This document shows positions 12,293 to 25,658 of a stretch of 64,000 bases of DNA, piece by piece (position 1 is the first letter of the stretch; the number at the start of each line of letters is the position of its first letter). The position numbers and the translations under genes were made by a program. Origin of the DNA: Xylaria sp. FL1777 (Eukaryota > Ascomycota > Sordariomycetes > Xylariales > Xylariaceae); the NCBI GenBank assembly GCA_022578965.1, contig MU400595.1:62001-126000 (forward strand), written 5' to 3'. The notes below the pieces were generated by a model, which saw nothing but the letters and a program-made list of their open reading frames with translations, was not told the origin of the DNA and made no database searches.

Positions 12293-13183
12293 TGTGCTGT
12301 TCGGATGACAGCGACACACATAAATGAATGAGGGAAGGCGTGAATAAATAAGTAAACAAATATGTAGATACTCCTGAAAACTGGGTTTCTCAGCTACGTG
12401 GTGATACTCTGCCCCTGGGTAATTGTCGTTGATGTCGCGATTGTATTGTTGAGGTGTAAATAAATTACTGGCTGGGAGAGGCTGCAGGATCTTCATTCAG
12501 CCTTGGGGTCCTTGTCTGGGGTTGGAGTGACGTATATGGGTGGGTACTAAGTAAGTAGTTTAGGTACACTTAAGTATTCAGTGTTGTTATCTTGAGCCCT
12601 ATTACCAGTACTACTACAAACACCATAAGTACCACGAGACAAGGCTTCGCAAATACAAAACTTGATATAAAACTCAATATGTGTTATTTCCAATGTCTTA
12701 TCTTGTAGCAATTTAGCTACTTGAGATCTGTTCAAATTTTATCATTAGATATTGAAATAGTAGAGTCTAGGTGGTTGAGGGCATATACTTACTTACATAG
12801 TACTATGAGTCCCGACCCGCATCTGCCCTGCCTTGGTAGTTTAGCAGTGAGTGAGCACTATACACAGCGGGTGAAGTGCCCCTAAAGCCCCTGTAAGTTG
12901 TCCAGCCACAAAGTCTGGTTACGTTGCAAGAAGTACCTCAAGTACCTACCCCTTAACCTGGCAGTTCAAGCCACAAGCCCCCCAATCTGACTGTAACCTC
13001 TCCTCAGCCTTCACTTGCATCTTTATACCCAAGCAATTAACCCCACCAGAGCAGTCTATAAGATGAGAAGCTCTGTTCTACTACCAATTCTGCTCTGCTT
13101 AAAAAGTATCTAACCAGGAATCTAGGGAACTATTCTGGAGAGCGAGATACCTGTGCCGTATTTGTACCCAAAATCGTCAAATC
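12293..13183. promoter_or_regulatory. Shared upstream region of the divergent RTT106 / VFA1 pair
   Basis: The two start codons face away from each other across 891 bp, with no coding frame between them, so both promoters must lie here. The part nearest VFA1 is pyrimidine-rich (for example around 12990-13080), as is common upstream of fungal genes. No individual factor site is claimed. Confidence 0.6.
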
Positions 13184-13933
13184 ATGTCCTTGCCCAATAT
13201 ATGGCATCACCGCAAGGTTGCCGACACCTCCGCCAAAGGATGCGAGATATGCTTCAAACCAAGCACCAGTGTTCTCATTACTCCGGATAAGCAGGTCCGT
13301 GGTTATGAAGCCATCTTATCTTAGGATCTGCAACTGGGGGAGACCGTTCTTTCTAACTCACCTCCCTCTCATTAGGACTTCTTCTACGTATGTCTTGCTC
13401 ATCTCAAGGATCGGGGTTTCTGTTCCCCCATTATTGACCACGACGCTGTTGCCGCCAAGAAGAAGAAAGAGATGGACGAAGAGGTCGAGAAGGTGAAGAG
13501 GGAGTACGAAGAGAAGCAACGTAAGAAGAAAGAGAAGGAAGCAGAGAAAGAAACAGAGAAGGACAAAGAGAAGGAGAAGAAAGACAGCAAGGAAAAGGAT
13601 GATGATAAGGATGAAAAGAAGACAGACTCGACCTCTGGTGACAAGGTATAGCGTAATAAACTCAGCTCTCTCGGACAGCCACTCTGACTGATGAACCTAA
13701 AGGGCAAGTCTAAGGACAAGAGTCCGCCCGAAGTCGAGGAGGAGCCTCGCGTTTTTGCTCTACAAAGGTTGGGCAAGAGACCTCGACGTCCGAAGCGAAT
13801 CACGCTAACACCTGCTAGGACATTTTATCAGCGACGACTTGATCGAAAACGCCAGGCTGAGGTTGCAAAAAGAAACAGGGAGCGTTTAAACAACCCTAAC
13901 TTCTTTCCTTCCGTCCCTAAGGACTTACCTTGA
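13184..13933 (+). CDS. VFA1: Vps4-associated protein 1 (VFA1-like)
   Basis: Four exons join in phase: 13184-13294, 13376-13645, 13703-13767 and 13819-13933, giving 186 residues. The introns are 81, 57 and 51 bp. The product starts MSLPNIWHHRKVADTSAKGC and carries a probable zinc-binding N-terminus (CEIC, then YVCLAHL and CSP). A long Lys/Glu-rich coiled middle follows, and then a conserved basic C-terminus (TFYQRRLDRKRQAEVAKRN, NNPNFFPSVPK). In yeast this family binds the AAA ATPase Vps4 and affects the ESCRT-III/multivesicular-body pathway at endosomes. The third exon (65 bp) is small and easy to miss, but it is needed to keep the frame. Confidence is high from the two conserved ends; the Lys/Glu middle is low complexity. 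Confidence 0.92.
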
Positions 13934-16900
13934 TCCTCGAGATAGCCGTCTTGACCCGCTTTTGGACGATGAGAAATATGGCCTGGAGGTGTCCCTATTT
14001 CTCTCAACCTACAAGTGTAAATGAGTGGCTGACACTCAGTACTCAGACCAAATACCAGCAAGACTTTGCATTGGTATCGAAGCTTCGAGACACCGTTTGA
14101 TGCACGTAGGTCTGTTTATGCAGCCATGCGGCACGACAACGACGTGCTGTGCCATTTGTGGTGCTCTACTTCTAGACCTTGGTAATGCCGCCTACCCATC
14201 TCTTTAAATCTCGCTATAAGTTGCTCTTGATGTGGTGCCAAGTACACGTCTTGCCCTGCACAAGCCTGTTATGGGCAAGCATGCACATCTCTCCAATCAA
14301 ATCGTCAACTGCTATGTACGACCGACTGCGGCCGATATATGGGGGATAACGTCGTTTCGCATACCCTCCATTCCACATTACTCTTTATGGAAATATATCA
14401 AGACACGCCATGCCATTCCCCGGAGAGTGCCTTGCTTAGGTATACACCCGCCCACATATACATGGATCTATTCCTTCGTACTTGAGCGGTCTACAAGGGA
14501 TAGGGACATGAGACCATGGAGAAAGTACATTCATTTTGTGTACAATGCGGGTTTTCCATCCAAATCAAGATTTAAACGACGTCTCTTGTTCCCAGCATTA
14601 CGTTGCATTACCAGATTTCGAATTTTACCCGTGAAGCCGTGTTAAATATGACCGGACTGCTTCAACTTGTTTTCGTTCTATCACCTCTAAGTTTCCTTGG
14701 TCATCTTTGCGACTCTCGCTGTGAGCGTACCCCCTCTTCTTAACCGACGGCCGTATAGAAATGTCGCGTTAAGGAAGACCAAGTGAATCTACACCCCCAA
14801 CGAGTTTAGTGCTTACGTTGCGTCAGCACTCGACGAACCATCACAGGAAGGTCTCATGAAACCCTGAGCTTTGGTGTCAGTAATCAAAATCAGAGGCTGC
14901 GGGGGGATACATCGGCCGGGCTTGAGATTGGCTCGTGTGCTTGTGATCGCTTATTCTCAACTGACTGGGTCATATCGCCATGTAGGGCTACATGTCGATA
15001 TACTCTGGGCCGTGTATTATTGGCACGTCCCCCCTCCACTGTCGTCAAACATACTGCGTACTCCGTACATGCAATGCAGCTCGTAGTCGGCGTTACGGGT
15101 GTGATGGATAATGAGTGCCTAATTAGTATCGCTGACCGGGATTTCCAGTTGGTACTCGGTCCACAAGCAATACGCGGTATTGCAATCACTTGCAGGTACC
15201 ACACCAAACCAATGCCGAATCCTCCCTACAGACTCCCCAGCATACGATCAGCCTTATGGGATGTGACTTTATCCAAAGCTACTGTCCAATCCAAATTCGA
15301 ATGCAGTTAATATGCCCACCCCGAGTCACCGTATCTGCATTTATCGTCTTGGAAGCGATCTATCCTCCGCCTTCCATCTTGGTTTATGAGGCCACTTGAG
15401 TCCGTTGACAGTCGCCAAGTCTAAACTTGCGCATCTACATGTGTGCAGCCATGATATTCCTCAGTTTCTTATATACAACGCAGTACATATAATATCCTAA
15501 CCGACTCCTTAAAGTTACGTCCGTTTCTAGGTCGAAGACACAGGAATATGTTTATCGGATCAAGAACCTTGCCCATTATTATTAATCGTCCGAGTTTCCC
15601 AGTCATTAATCGTCAGCCTACTCGCCTACCTCCCGCGACAACTACCTAGTCGATATTTCTTTAACATGCTTGCTTCGTCGTGAACATTGGTCCGGCTCAT
15701 CCCGCATTTCGGTAATCCATGCAATAGCCGATCTGAGGGCGCATCACAACCTGGTGCTGACGTCGTCAATACGCGCACGCCCAATGCTACAGAGCAACCT
15801 TCATCGACCTAGCGCTTTGCGAACACACCATGGGGCTTCGGCCTCCGAATGGATCATACCTACGGTAGCACTTTGTGCTAACTTCTTCGGGTGCTTATGC
15901 CTAAAAGAGCCCGGCAAACGAACCCCAAAGACCATCCCGCTTTCATGCTTATCATACTTGCGTCGAATGTAGACGCTGGTTAGCAAATTGCCGCGGCATA
16001 GGCGACTAGAGCTGCTCTGGGTTGGGGTAACAGAACGTGCCCCTGTCAATAATAAAGCTTCCCTACTTTTCAAGTTCATCTCCACGATATTGAATGGCGT
16101 CAGGTGCGTCTGCGCCGTTTCGCTACTGATGCAATGAGACCCAACAAGCCATTGGAGGGGGCAGATTCCCCATTGAAAAAGTTGTGCAAGAGAGTGACAT
16201 GCAGAATGACATCTAGCAGCTACACGACGAGTACCTTGCTGCGCTGTAGACTCTGTACCTATGTAGTGATACACCGCCGGATAAATCAATCCAGAAAGGG
16301 CAGTGATATTATTGTGACACAACTCTCAGCTAAGTCCAGCCATTCATTAAAAGAACGCAATGTAACCATTCATTCGCCTAGCCCTGCGCTTGGTAAGCTG
16401 CCCTTCCCACACCCCCCTTTATCCAATGGCCGCTTCGAGACCTGGCCCTCGTCTCTGCGTCCTCTAGAATATTAAATATCCCACATCGGCGACAAGTGGC
16501 CGCAACACGGAACGTTACACCGGGACCCCTCCGGTCATATATACTGGACGCAGGTTCATGGTACGTCCGGGTTGCGGGATCGGCACTGCACTGCAAGGCT
16601 CGATTCAGTCCGGCTGCACCTTGAAGCTGGCTATCTTCGCTCAAAACAGATGATCTTTTAAACTCATAAGACTGCATATGTATTATAGATGTTGGCGGGT
16701 TTCTCTACCGACATCATCAACCACTTTCTATCCCACTTCAATCAAGAAACGGTCACGCCCCGATGCGCTTTCATGATGGTGAGACAAGCAGCTTACACCG
16801 TGTGTAGTTTCTAGTCTCCCGTCGTCGATGTCGATGATGACAACCTATCCTAATAGACCCGAGGTAATCTTCTCGAAGCGAAACTGGCAATCTTGGTCCG

Positions 16901-19900
16901 GAGACCTGATCACTTTGGTAGCGGATGGCTCGGACCGCGCGGAAAGAATTTCTTTTCTTCTAATAGATTGTTTCACCGGTCGCTTGATAGCGTACATGAG
17001 GCCGCGGAGCGCAGAATGATAGCCGCTCTCACGTGAACAAAGCACAAAGCTCCAAGATCATGGATGCTGCGTCATCCCGCATCTCGCATTTCGCCCACCA
17101 TGAAGCACGGACGATTCCATAGAATTGGTCTGACGCCATCAATCTCCATCCCGAATGGTGGGACTCGATGCAAGGGCAGATCTGCCGCCGAGCGCTGGGC
17201 TTTAATATCGAACTGCGAGCGAGTTTCGGTCGCTCAATTGGCTGGCAAGAGATTCCCATGATCAGTTAATTAGCAGAGCTCTCAGACCGCCCAATGGGTC
17301 CCCTAGAAAAGCGTCATGGGATAATATCACACGGCGTATTACCTTAATCGCATCTGCAAGCCTCGCCTAGTATAGGCTGTCAGATTTTGCTGACGAGGCA
17401 AAGGATTAAGGAAGCTCAATAGCAAGCCAATTGTCATTGGGCAAAGAACAGCTCATGAACAACCAGTTCAATCAATCAATAAGTGCTGTGGCTGGAAGAC
17501 TTTTCGCATCCCGCCCCGTCTTCTTACTAATATTTCCAACATCCAGGTAATTATAGGCGAATGCAAAGGCTTATTATTTTTTCGGCATATCTTGATTGGA
17601 TTGGTCGACAACTTCAAAAGTCATCGAGGTGCACAACAAGGCCCGCGTAAGGCTTACCTCACCGACCTCGCTGTATCATCGAAGCGGGAGGATGTCCGCT
17701 GATAAGAGAGTACTATCGGTATTGGTCGACAAAATTGTTCAAGTCGTGAGATGACTCTGAGACGTGGCCAACCTGATGCACCCACATTGCCCGAGTGCTG
17801 GATATTCGTGAGCCTGGTCCTCACTTAGTCTAGGTACTGCTTTGGGGGTCTAGTACCACTACAGATTCGAGTCGACGATATTCCACCTACCATTTGAACG
17901 CTGGACCACCACTTCTCGGCCGAACCCGTTCACCAGGACATTCTCCCAGTCCAACCTTTGGCACGCAGATAGATTGATCCCTTATCTAATAACCCGTGCG
18001 GATGAAACCCCATATCTCCTCGCCTTCTGGTACTTTTGGACGAGTATGCTAGCTAATTATACCAAATATGACTTACACGCTCTCATCTGAACACTCGCAT
18101 AGATGACAAGCTACTCCCAACCTCAATATGCAGTGCCTGACTTTTAGCATTGATAGGTGTCGCCCAGCATATAAGCAGCTGACCTAATAAAGGAAGGGTC
18201 CTACCTATTTACATACTGTGTAGGTCACCGATCACCGTCATCCACGCGGTGGACCCTGGATACCTACTTACCTTACACGTATCTTGAAGGTACGCATGGT
18301 TTCCTCAACGGTACAAGTGTATACAACATTTTCATCGGGCCACACCCATTTACCACAGTTGCGGGAAATTGTCGCGGGTGACTGACGGACGTGATCCGCT
18401 CATCTGGCATGCATATATCATCCACTCAATCACCCGCCAGGCTTCCAGAATCGTATGTTTACTACTGCACCTCTGCACCTCTGCATACCCGATGCATAGT
18501 GGGAACCAACCAGCCTTATTATGTAAGAAATGACCTTGAACTGGGGCTATCTAAGAAAGCTGGATCCGGGTGAACCCAGACACCTGATCCAGTGACCGAA
18601 GAGCGATGCTAGGGCCGCCGAGACAGTATACGGCGTGTTTGGTGCTGTCCTTGCAGCTAATTACCTGCCTACTCTTGTGAGCTGTAGCGGTCCTTAGATG
18701 AATGACACTTACATCGTGTGTGTATAGTGCATGCACGGGTTTTGCAGCGTTGGCGAGTATCTATCTGCTCATAAGGTAAGCGATTTACCCTGAAACTGGT
18801 AAACCCGGCTGTCTCTGTTTCACTCGGTTACCGCGCGGGGCGCATACCGAGAGGAAAATCTCCGGAGGTGGGTTTCGGAATCGGGGTCCGGGCTGCGAGG
18901 GTTTGTTTCTCGGTAGCCTGATGGGGAAATAATACCTGGCTAGTCACCGTCGGCATATTACTGTCAAGTGCAGGTGTCCGTGAAAACCTATATACACCGT
19001 ATTATAGGATTGGATGCCCAAGGTAGGTAATTACCTAGTTTGTACGGGATTGACAGTATCATGAGAGGGTGTATCATAGAAATTGATCCCCGTCTTCTCC
19101 CCACCTACCAGCCCATTGTCCGCGTAGTAGAAGACATATTCTAGACCCTGCCTCCTGATATGCACGGCATCTTCCTCTTTACACCTGTTATTTTTTCTTC
19201 TTCATCGGGTCATTCATTCTTTCCCTTGTCGTTTCCCTACAACTCCTCATACTAATTGATGTGTGACTATACCTCCTCTCTTCACCCTTCTTCCTTCGTC
19301 GTAACAGGCTTCTTTAATCTGCCTGCTGCGTACATCCCCCACGTTACGACTTATCAGAGGGCATACTATATATAATACTATAGTGTACTGATAGATTATA
19401 GAGTGCCGGTATCTATAGTTCATGCTGCCTAGGTAGGATTAAGCCCAGCTGAGAGATAGCCAAGTATCTAGTATACCTACACATATCCCCTGCGATACTA
19501 ATTGTCCTAGTTACCGTCATCACCTTGGCACCTGTAGGCGGGGGAAAATGACAAATAGTCCAGGAACGCGCGGTGACCTGATTCATACCAATTAATACTT
19601 TCACCACATGTAGATTGATACCTCCCTACACTACACTACTTGCCTAGCCTGCCATGTCTACTGGTTTCATTAATCTACTAGTTCTGTAAATTGCAATTCA
19701 AGCTCAACCTTCAGTAACTTGATCGCTAACCAATTATTACATTATCGGAGACACAAGTCGGGGACTTACTTGTCCAATGAACATGTAAGTTATCGTTAGC
19801 GGCAAGCCACAGTTGGTAATCTTGGCGGGCTATAATAGCTCTCTATATACACTCCATCTGGGAAAGTCAAATAGATGGTGTGCACTACCTACCAACAGTA

Positions 19901-22900
19901 TGGTTACGCATAGAGCACCAACACTGCACTGATTCAAGCATGGCTTACAAAATACTAACACTTGTAGTAAGTAATAAGAGTCCATGTATATACTACGTAC
20001 TATATAGCAGTGTAGAGATATCTACTTATCTTAGCTAGCTAAACTATACTTCCTGTACCCCAACAAACTCCTCCAGAGTAGTGGAGTGTAGATACCTAAC
20101 CATCATAGCTAGCCAGCTAAGCAAGGACCTGGGTTCCGCTACAAATGCGACAGTATTACCGCTCGCTTGGTATGGCGCCCGGACTGTGCTGCTCGGGGTT
20201 TACGTAACAAGCCTAGTAGAAGTATGTATACACTACCTTGACCCTGTTATCGTTCATGAAGATCGCTAGAACGAAAGGACGATGAGGATAGTGTACTGAG
20301 TAATGTATAGTATGCGTTAGGTAGTGTAGGATGTGGCGTGTTATATCGACGAGCCTTAGTCCCGGGGTCTAGTGCCTACGCTAGACATGCTTTCACTCTC
20401 AGCTTCGTCTCAGGTTCTTCTAGAAAACATTTAAAGCGTACTAAAGTTGATAGTATAGGATGGACCAATACACTATAAGTAGACTACATACATACTGCGT
20501 ATAGTACTTATAGTCGCATGGGGGAGCCGAAGGTGGGGTGATAGGTATACCAAAAGCAGGATTCGAACCCATATCCATTTATTCTAACCGCGGACCAACA
20601 TCTCCCTGTGGGGGAGGGGCATATCAAATGGATGAATGGGTTGGCAATGTAGGCATACCACGATATCGTTTGTACATAAGTCACAACCTATGCAGGTACT
20701 TACTGCGCATGGAAGTATCGCCTATTGTTAGGACGTGTCGGTACCATCGCTACAGTTTCGTTTATCGACGTTTTGCGTATGTCACACTACGGCATGACTC
20801 CTGTAAATTCCAGTTTTAATGGTGTAATACATATATCACTTACTACGCCACACTAGCGTTACCTGTCACAAACCAACACCTCCCCAGGAGGAGGCGACAG
20901 GGCACGGAAATGCATGAACAAGGCGGGCAGAACAGGGCTAGCTTGCTGAAAAAGATCCCGGTTCGCCTCGTCGTCCTTTCCGAATACGCTCTTTTACACC
21001 GAAAAAACAGGAGATCCTTCCCGGAACCCGACTCTTTCTCTTTGTTTTCTGGTACCGGTAGGCGGCTTTTATCTGTTAAGAGGCTGCTCGCTAGCAGATA
21101 CAGAAACATCGTAAGTTGAGATCTCTCACCTGTTTCAGCTGAGACTGCGCTTCCCGTGGTGCCACCCCTGCCCTCGGGAATCGAGGCTGATGATTGAACA
21201 TGCGATGTTGTATACTTGCCTACTTAGCTAGTAGTGTAAGTAGGTAGTGTACGCAGTAGGTCTTCCTTCGGGGATCCGTCATGCCGGGTGTCGTTCGGCC
21301 CCCACTGGATCGCCGACGGTGATGACGGAAACTCGAATGTCACCCAACGCTACACCACGTTTATCGCGCGGGAGCCTCCGGTATTGACTATGTAAGTAGT
21401 ATATGCTGTTAGGTATATTACGCATGCGTACATATAGTTCCGTTTCAGTATAAGGATCATGTTTGCATGATCCAGGTGTGCACCTATAGCGGCATATTGA
21501 ATATGAGTTTGGCCGGGGCATTACCAGAACGTTACTACATGTACGCAGTAGGTAGTGTAGATGGTTCGACCAAATAACCAGGGGTCCTGTCAGGGGATTC
21601 TCAGTTAGCCGGCCGGGGGGGACCCCTTGTATAAAACATACTGCGTATGCCTGATTTGGCAGAATACGGGGACGGGGAGAGGAATGAGCTCACGTTTAAG
21701 ATGCCGGTGTGGGTGTACTGGGGTAATGACGTTGGAATGCGGCGCGTGCTGCCAACAGAGAAAGGTACTAGCAGCCAACTGCATTGACATCATGCATTGC
21801 AGGCTGCTCGCTCCAGGCACAGCACGCGCTCCGCTATGTAGTCTTCGTTTGCCAAAGGGATCGAGAAGGCCTAGTCAAGAATTGTTCGGGATGTGCGTCA
21901 AAGCCCGGTCTGGTCTGTCCTATCTGGTGTAGTGATTTTTCCGTACAGTGAGAGACGGAAAAACACGTTTAAAAGGCGCGGGGTGTATACTTAATAGACT
22001 TGTGTCTTTATCCTGCGTGCAATACTAGTAACATCTTTGACATGACGAGCTCAGAGCTACACAACGTAGGCCAGATTTGGCTATGGTATTTGGTAGTATA
22101 TAACTTCAAAGTAATTATCCACACTTATGCGATTTGTGCAAATATATTAACTAACGGCCAAGTTAACCAACTTAGTAAGCACTAGAAATGGATGGCAGTA
22201 TTGGCAATTTTCAGGGTCTCTGAGTGGTCTTCAGCCGGCGTTCGGATTTCGGTGATGGAGTGTAGCATACAAGACATACGCAAGTCTGTCAGGCGGAAGG
22301 TTGAATTCAGCTATCATTTGGAATCTGGTGGGATACTAGGTCGATTGTGTATATGCTAGGGAAAGACGTTCACGATGGCTCAAGCGAACGGTGTACGCCG
22401 TTTTTTTTTTTCCTTCCCGCTCATTGAGATAGGCTACACTACAGTAGACAGGAGTTATGCATCATCGACCTGTGGAGGTGAAAAAAATCCCTGACCAAAG
22501 CAGGGAATCAGCTCCTTCGCGGCTGTCATATATGCGTAGTGTACACTAGGTACTCAATACACTACGATACGTGTATGTATATCTTCGTTCCTTAGCGGCG
22601 GTCAAGGGGTTTAGACCTAATAGGCCCGATCCGTTGCCTTGCAGGGAATGGACACATTCCTAATATCGTGGTAGTGCTTAGCTTGGAGATAAGCTTATTG
22701 ACGAGACTGTCTTGATGCTTATTCATTGTGCAACGATCATCCCCTGAGAATTCTGGCACCTGGCACCTGGCATTCCCGGCTTCTGGAAAATCTAACAGCG
22801 GCTAGTGAGTTGTTTTCGGACCGTAGTCTGTGGGGAGCAGTACCGGAGAACCCGATGTACGGTACTCTTTAACCTTGCCATTGGGATAAGCGTTCGATCA

Positions 22901-22916
22901 AGGGAGTAGCTAACTC
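13934..22916. other. Gene-poor stretch of about 9 kb
   Basis: No frame on either strand has a recognisable domain, consistent coding composition or intron-linked partner. Base composition looks ordinary, not a strongly AT-rich RIP block. Visible structure is limited to short palindromic or inverted motifs (TACTGCGTA and its complement near 15052, 20492, 21250, 21542 and 21639), a pyrimidine-rich run at about 19180-19320, small tandem repeats (about 18463-18485, 22756-22772) and a tRNA-like fragment at about 20540-20600 on the minus strand. Confidence 0.5.
21542..21647. repeat. Short inverted-repeat element bounded by TACGCAGTA / TACTGCGTA
   Basis: The 9-mer TACGCAGTA at 21542-21550 is exactly complementary to TACTGCGTA at 21639-21647. 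Inside them AGGGGTCC (about 21580) pairs with GGACCCCT (about 21620). The 106-bp unit could fold as an interrupted hairpin and resembles a miniature or decayed inverted-repeat element. It has no coding capacity. Confidence 0.4.
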
Positions 22917-24095
22917 CTACAAGCTGCCACTTCGACCCGGAGGCATGCGAATCGCCGAAGAACCAATGGGCCGTGAACTCACCTCGTCCACGCGGCTTCG
23001 GTTCAACGAAAAAGCCGGCACTACCCACTGTTTACACGTGCACTGCAGTCCTTGCCATGCGAACCGACCGACCGTAGCTCTGCATTTAGAGTTTGGACAA
23101 ACCAGCCTGCCGTCAAGGGCGCCGTCTTCAAGCACGGGCCGCATCCAGGATAATGTATCAATAAAAATGTGAGCGCAGTTGGAATTGGCGGACTGCCCCG
23201 TTGGAGTATGAGATACGAGGAAATTGGGAGTGGCGAGAGTGCGTCTGCACTTTTTGCAACGGACTTCCTTCCCGCCATCCCGTATTACCGTAGCATTTTC
23301 TTGCTCTTTCTCCTCCACGCGCACCTCATCTTCGAAGCGGATGAGTTCGGCGTCAGGCGCTATCCTCATATCCCGCGCCTCTTGGAGCATCCCGTCATAA
23401 AGCCATTTCTGATAAATGGGGTGGCGTTCCACGGCACCATCATCGTCGGCTGGGCAACCCATTTCCCACCAAAGCTCAAGTTGACGCATGAAGCCTGAAT
23501 TGGGCTCTGCTCCAGGCCTGCCTTCGCGAACGCATCGCAGTGCGCTATAGACGGCTTCTTTGGCCGTAATGCGCCGCTGCTGGGTTGACGCTGGAGACTC
23601 TACGAACTGCTTGCCACCAAAACGATGCGGGTACTTGTACAAGAGGTAGGCAACGACGCAGCTTACTGAACGGGATTTGCCCATGGCACAATGGACATAC
23701 ACTCCATGCGTAGACGACGAAGCTGAGGTTGACGTAGCTTGCTCTCGTCCCGCCTCAGATTCCTGCGGGTGCAGCCCGTTGTCGATAAAGCGTACGGCTG
23801 CAGGAAGGCGAACAAGGATATCTGATGACTCATCATCGTCTATGTCGATGCTCATATGCTTGAAGCGTTTAGCCTCCTCGCCCCATTTTTCGAAGGAGAA
23901 TTGTATGACAGACAATATGTGGGTAATGTTGTTCTCATAGAGCTGGTTTCTGTGAGATTCTATGTTTAAGATCCAGACTCTGCCGACCCTGTTAGCGGCT
24001 CTGGTAGGCTTGGCCGAAGGAGACGAACAGGAAAGCGGTAGTTACCCTCCAACGAATAGGTTGTCATCACCTGGTATCCTCGAGAGGCTTGCCAT
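22917..24095 (-). CDS. YVH1: Dual-specificity protein phosphatase YVH1 (DUSP12 family)
   Basis: Two exons, 24095-24046 and 23988-22917, are joined across a 57-bp intron (GTAACT...CTAACAG) to give 373 residues. Exon 1 supplies MASLSRIPGDDNLFVGG and exon 2 continues VGRVWILNIE. The phosphatase signature is VHCAMGKSRS with nucleophile Cys117 and the P-loop Arg. The C-terminal half has the Yvh1 zinc-binding domain: CKKCRRTL, then SNCAHIF, CPNSKC and CTCKQWVVPAFSLNRSRVDE. Known family members promote maturation of the 60S ribosomal subunit (release of Mrt4, mainly through the zinc domain) and affect growth and sporulation. An insertion rich in Ser and acidic residues lies before the catalytic loop. 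The gene appears intact. Confidence 0.96.
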
Positions 24096-25658
24096 ATTCT
24101 TCTTGTTTTGCGGGGGAAAAAAGTACCCCGTAAGTTGGAGGTAGAATTTTGGTAAGAGTCGAGTGGTATCAAGGTTGGGGAGATAAGCGTCCTGAAGGAT
24201 GGAGTAGTATCGTGCTGTAGGTAGGAGGTGGGTTAGCGGTAGTCCCGTCAACAGGTACTTCTGCTGTACAGCGACATGCCCCTCTTTGTTCTTATCCGTC
24301 GCTCATCAAAATTTCATTATCGCGGCACAGGGCTGAATCACGTGAGGGGATACGTATTCTGCTGCCCCTCAGTCCCTTCTGCCCCTCTGCCCCTCTGCCC
24401 CATGAATCCACCCACTCCGGGTGTATCCAGCCTTGTTTGGGTATGGCCTTCCACTTGTAGTTAGTCTACCTCATTTAGGAACCACATGAGACGTTGTATT
24501 TCTTCGTTACAAGCATTACCCAGGTAGATAGCATTGTAATGAACTTGCAGCAACCTTCGAAGCTCACAACAGGAGAAAGCGTGTCTCTGTTTAGATGGAC
24601 GAAATTTTTTTTTTTACATGAAGTCTATTAAAAATCATGTCGAGATTTAATATATACACGTCAATACCATACCTAGTTTGCCCCCATATTTTTAACCCCT
24701 TTGTCGCCAACTCTCTGTAAAGCAATCCCGTCACATATGGTGAACTGGTGATTCAACCTTCCACACCCTACCTACCATGTAGGTAGGTATACTACAGTAG
24801 TATATTTGCTGCTTGTATGAAAATCCGGTTTTTTGGGGTTGTCTTCTTCACCGCCTCTGTGGGTATTCTTAGAATCAATTATTTCGTTTTGCTATGCGCC
24901 GAGATGATGCCATCCTATAACAAAATACCATCCATGATAAATGGGTGAGACACATATCTTCGTTAATCTTATGCCAGATCCAAGGCCAATTCGATGCTTC
25001 TGTGATCGCTCGTAGTTTGGCCTAGATAAATGAGGCTGAAAAGGAAATTGAAAGTTGTAACCCATCGTAACCATCCCGTCCGACCCCAACGCATCGTGTG
25101 AGCACGTCAGCTTATTCACTGCAATCTGGCCCAAGACAGCTGGCAGAGCAACGGCTCCACGATTCGATTGCCCTCTCCTTCCCAGATTCTGATCCTCTTA
25201 GACTATGTGCAGTTACGTCGCTATTTTAAGGGATACTAGCGGTATAGAATGACTACTGGTCACGTTCATAGATGATAAAGTCTATGATGGCGTTGAGCTT
25301 TAGAGAATTCGCCATAATGACACTTTGGCCAAGACCGTGCGAGTACGAAGACGTGCCGTCAGCAAGCAGCGCCGCTCGTAAAAGGGCCATTGACAATTAA
25401 TGGTCGAAAGGTGGGGCGCCGGTGTGCATTCAGTATCTACTGCGAACGGCGGTCAGCACATTGTGCCTAAAGTGCAAAAAGTACTTATGGACAACGTGAT
25501 GGACGGCGTAACTTGTCCATGAGAATGCGTCAAGGCGCTTGTAGGGAGGACTTGAAACAAGACAAGGCGCTTGGTCGTACATCGGTGCCGCTGAATCGCA
25601 TCATGCTTGCGGGCTAGTGACCCCATCTAACAGCGCGACTCTCTTCCTAATCCCTTGC
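24096..25658. other. Intergenic between YVH1 and C2H2 gene
   Basis: No supported gene. It includes the YVH1 upstream region, a short tandem of a CCCCTCTG-type unit at about 24376-24403, a poly-T run near 24607 and the palindrome-like CTACCTACCATGTAGGTAGG near 24768. The rest shows nothing distinctive. Confidence 0.5.

Noticed and set aside
15801..16322. 173-codon open frame on the minus strand
   Set aside because: Low-information composition, no conserved motif, and an overlapping plus-strand frame of similar quality. Typical of chance frames in this desert.
20540..20600. tRNA-like sequence on the minus strand (B-box-like GGTTCGAATCC and an A-box-like TGGTCCGCGG)
   Set aside because: The acceptor stem has no matching 5' half, the T stem is imperfect and the space between the boxes is too short for an anticodon arm. 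At best a tRNA or SINE remnant.
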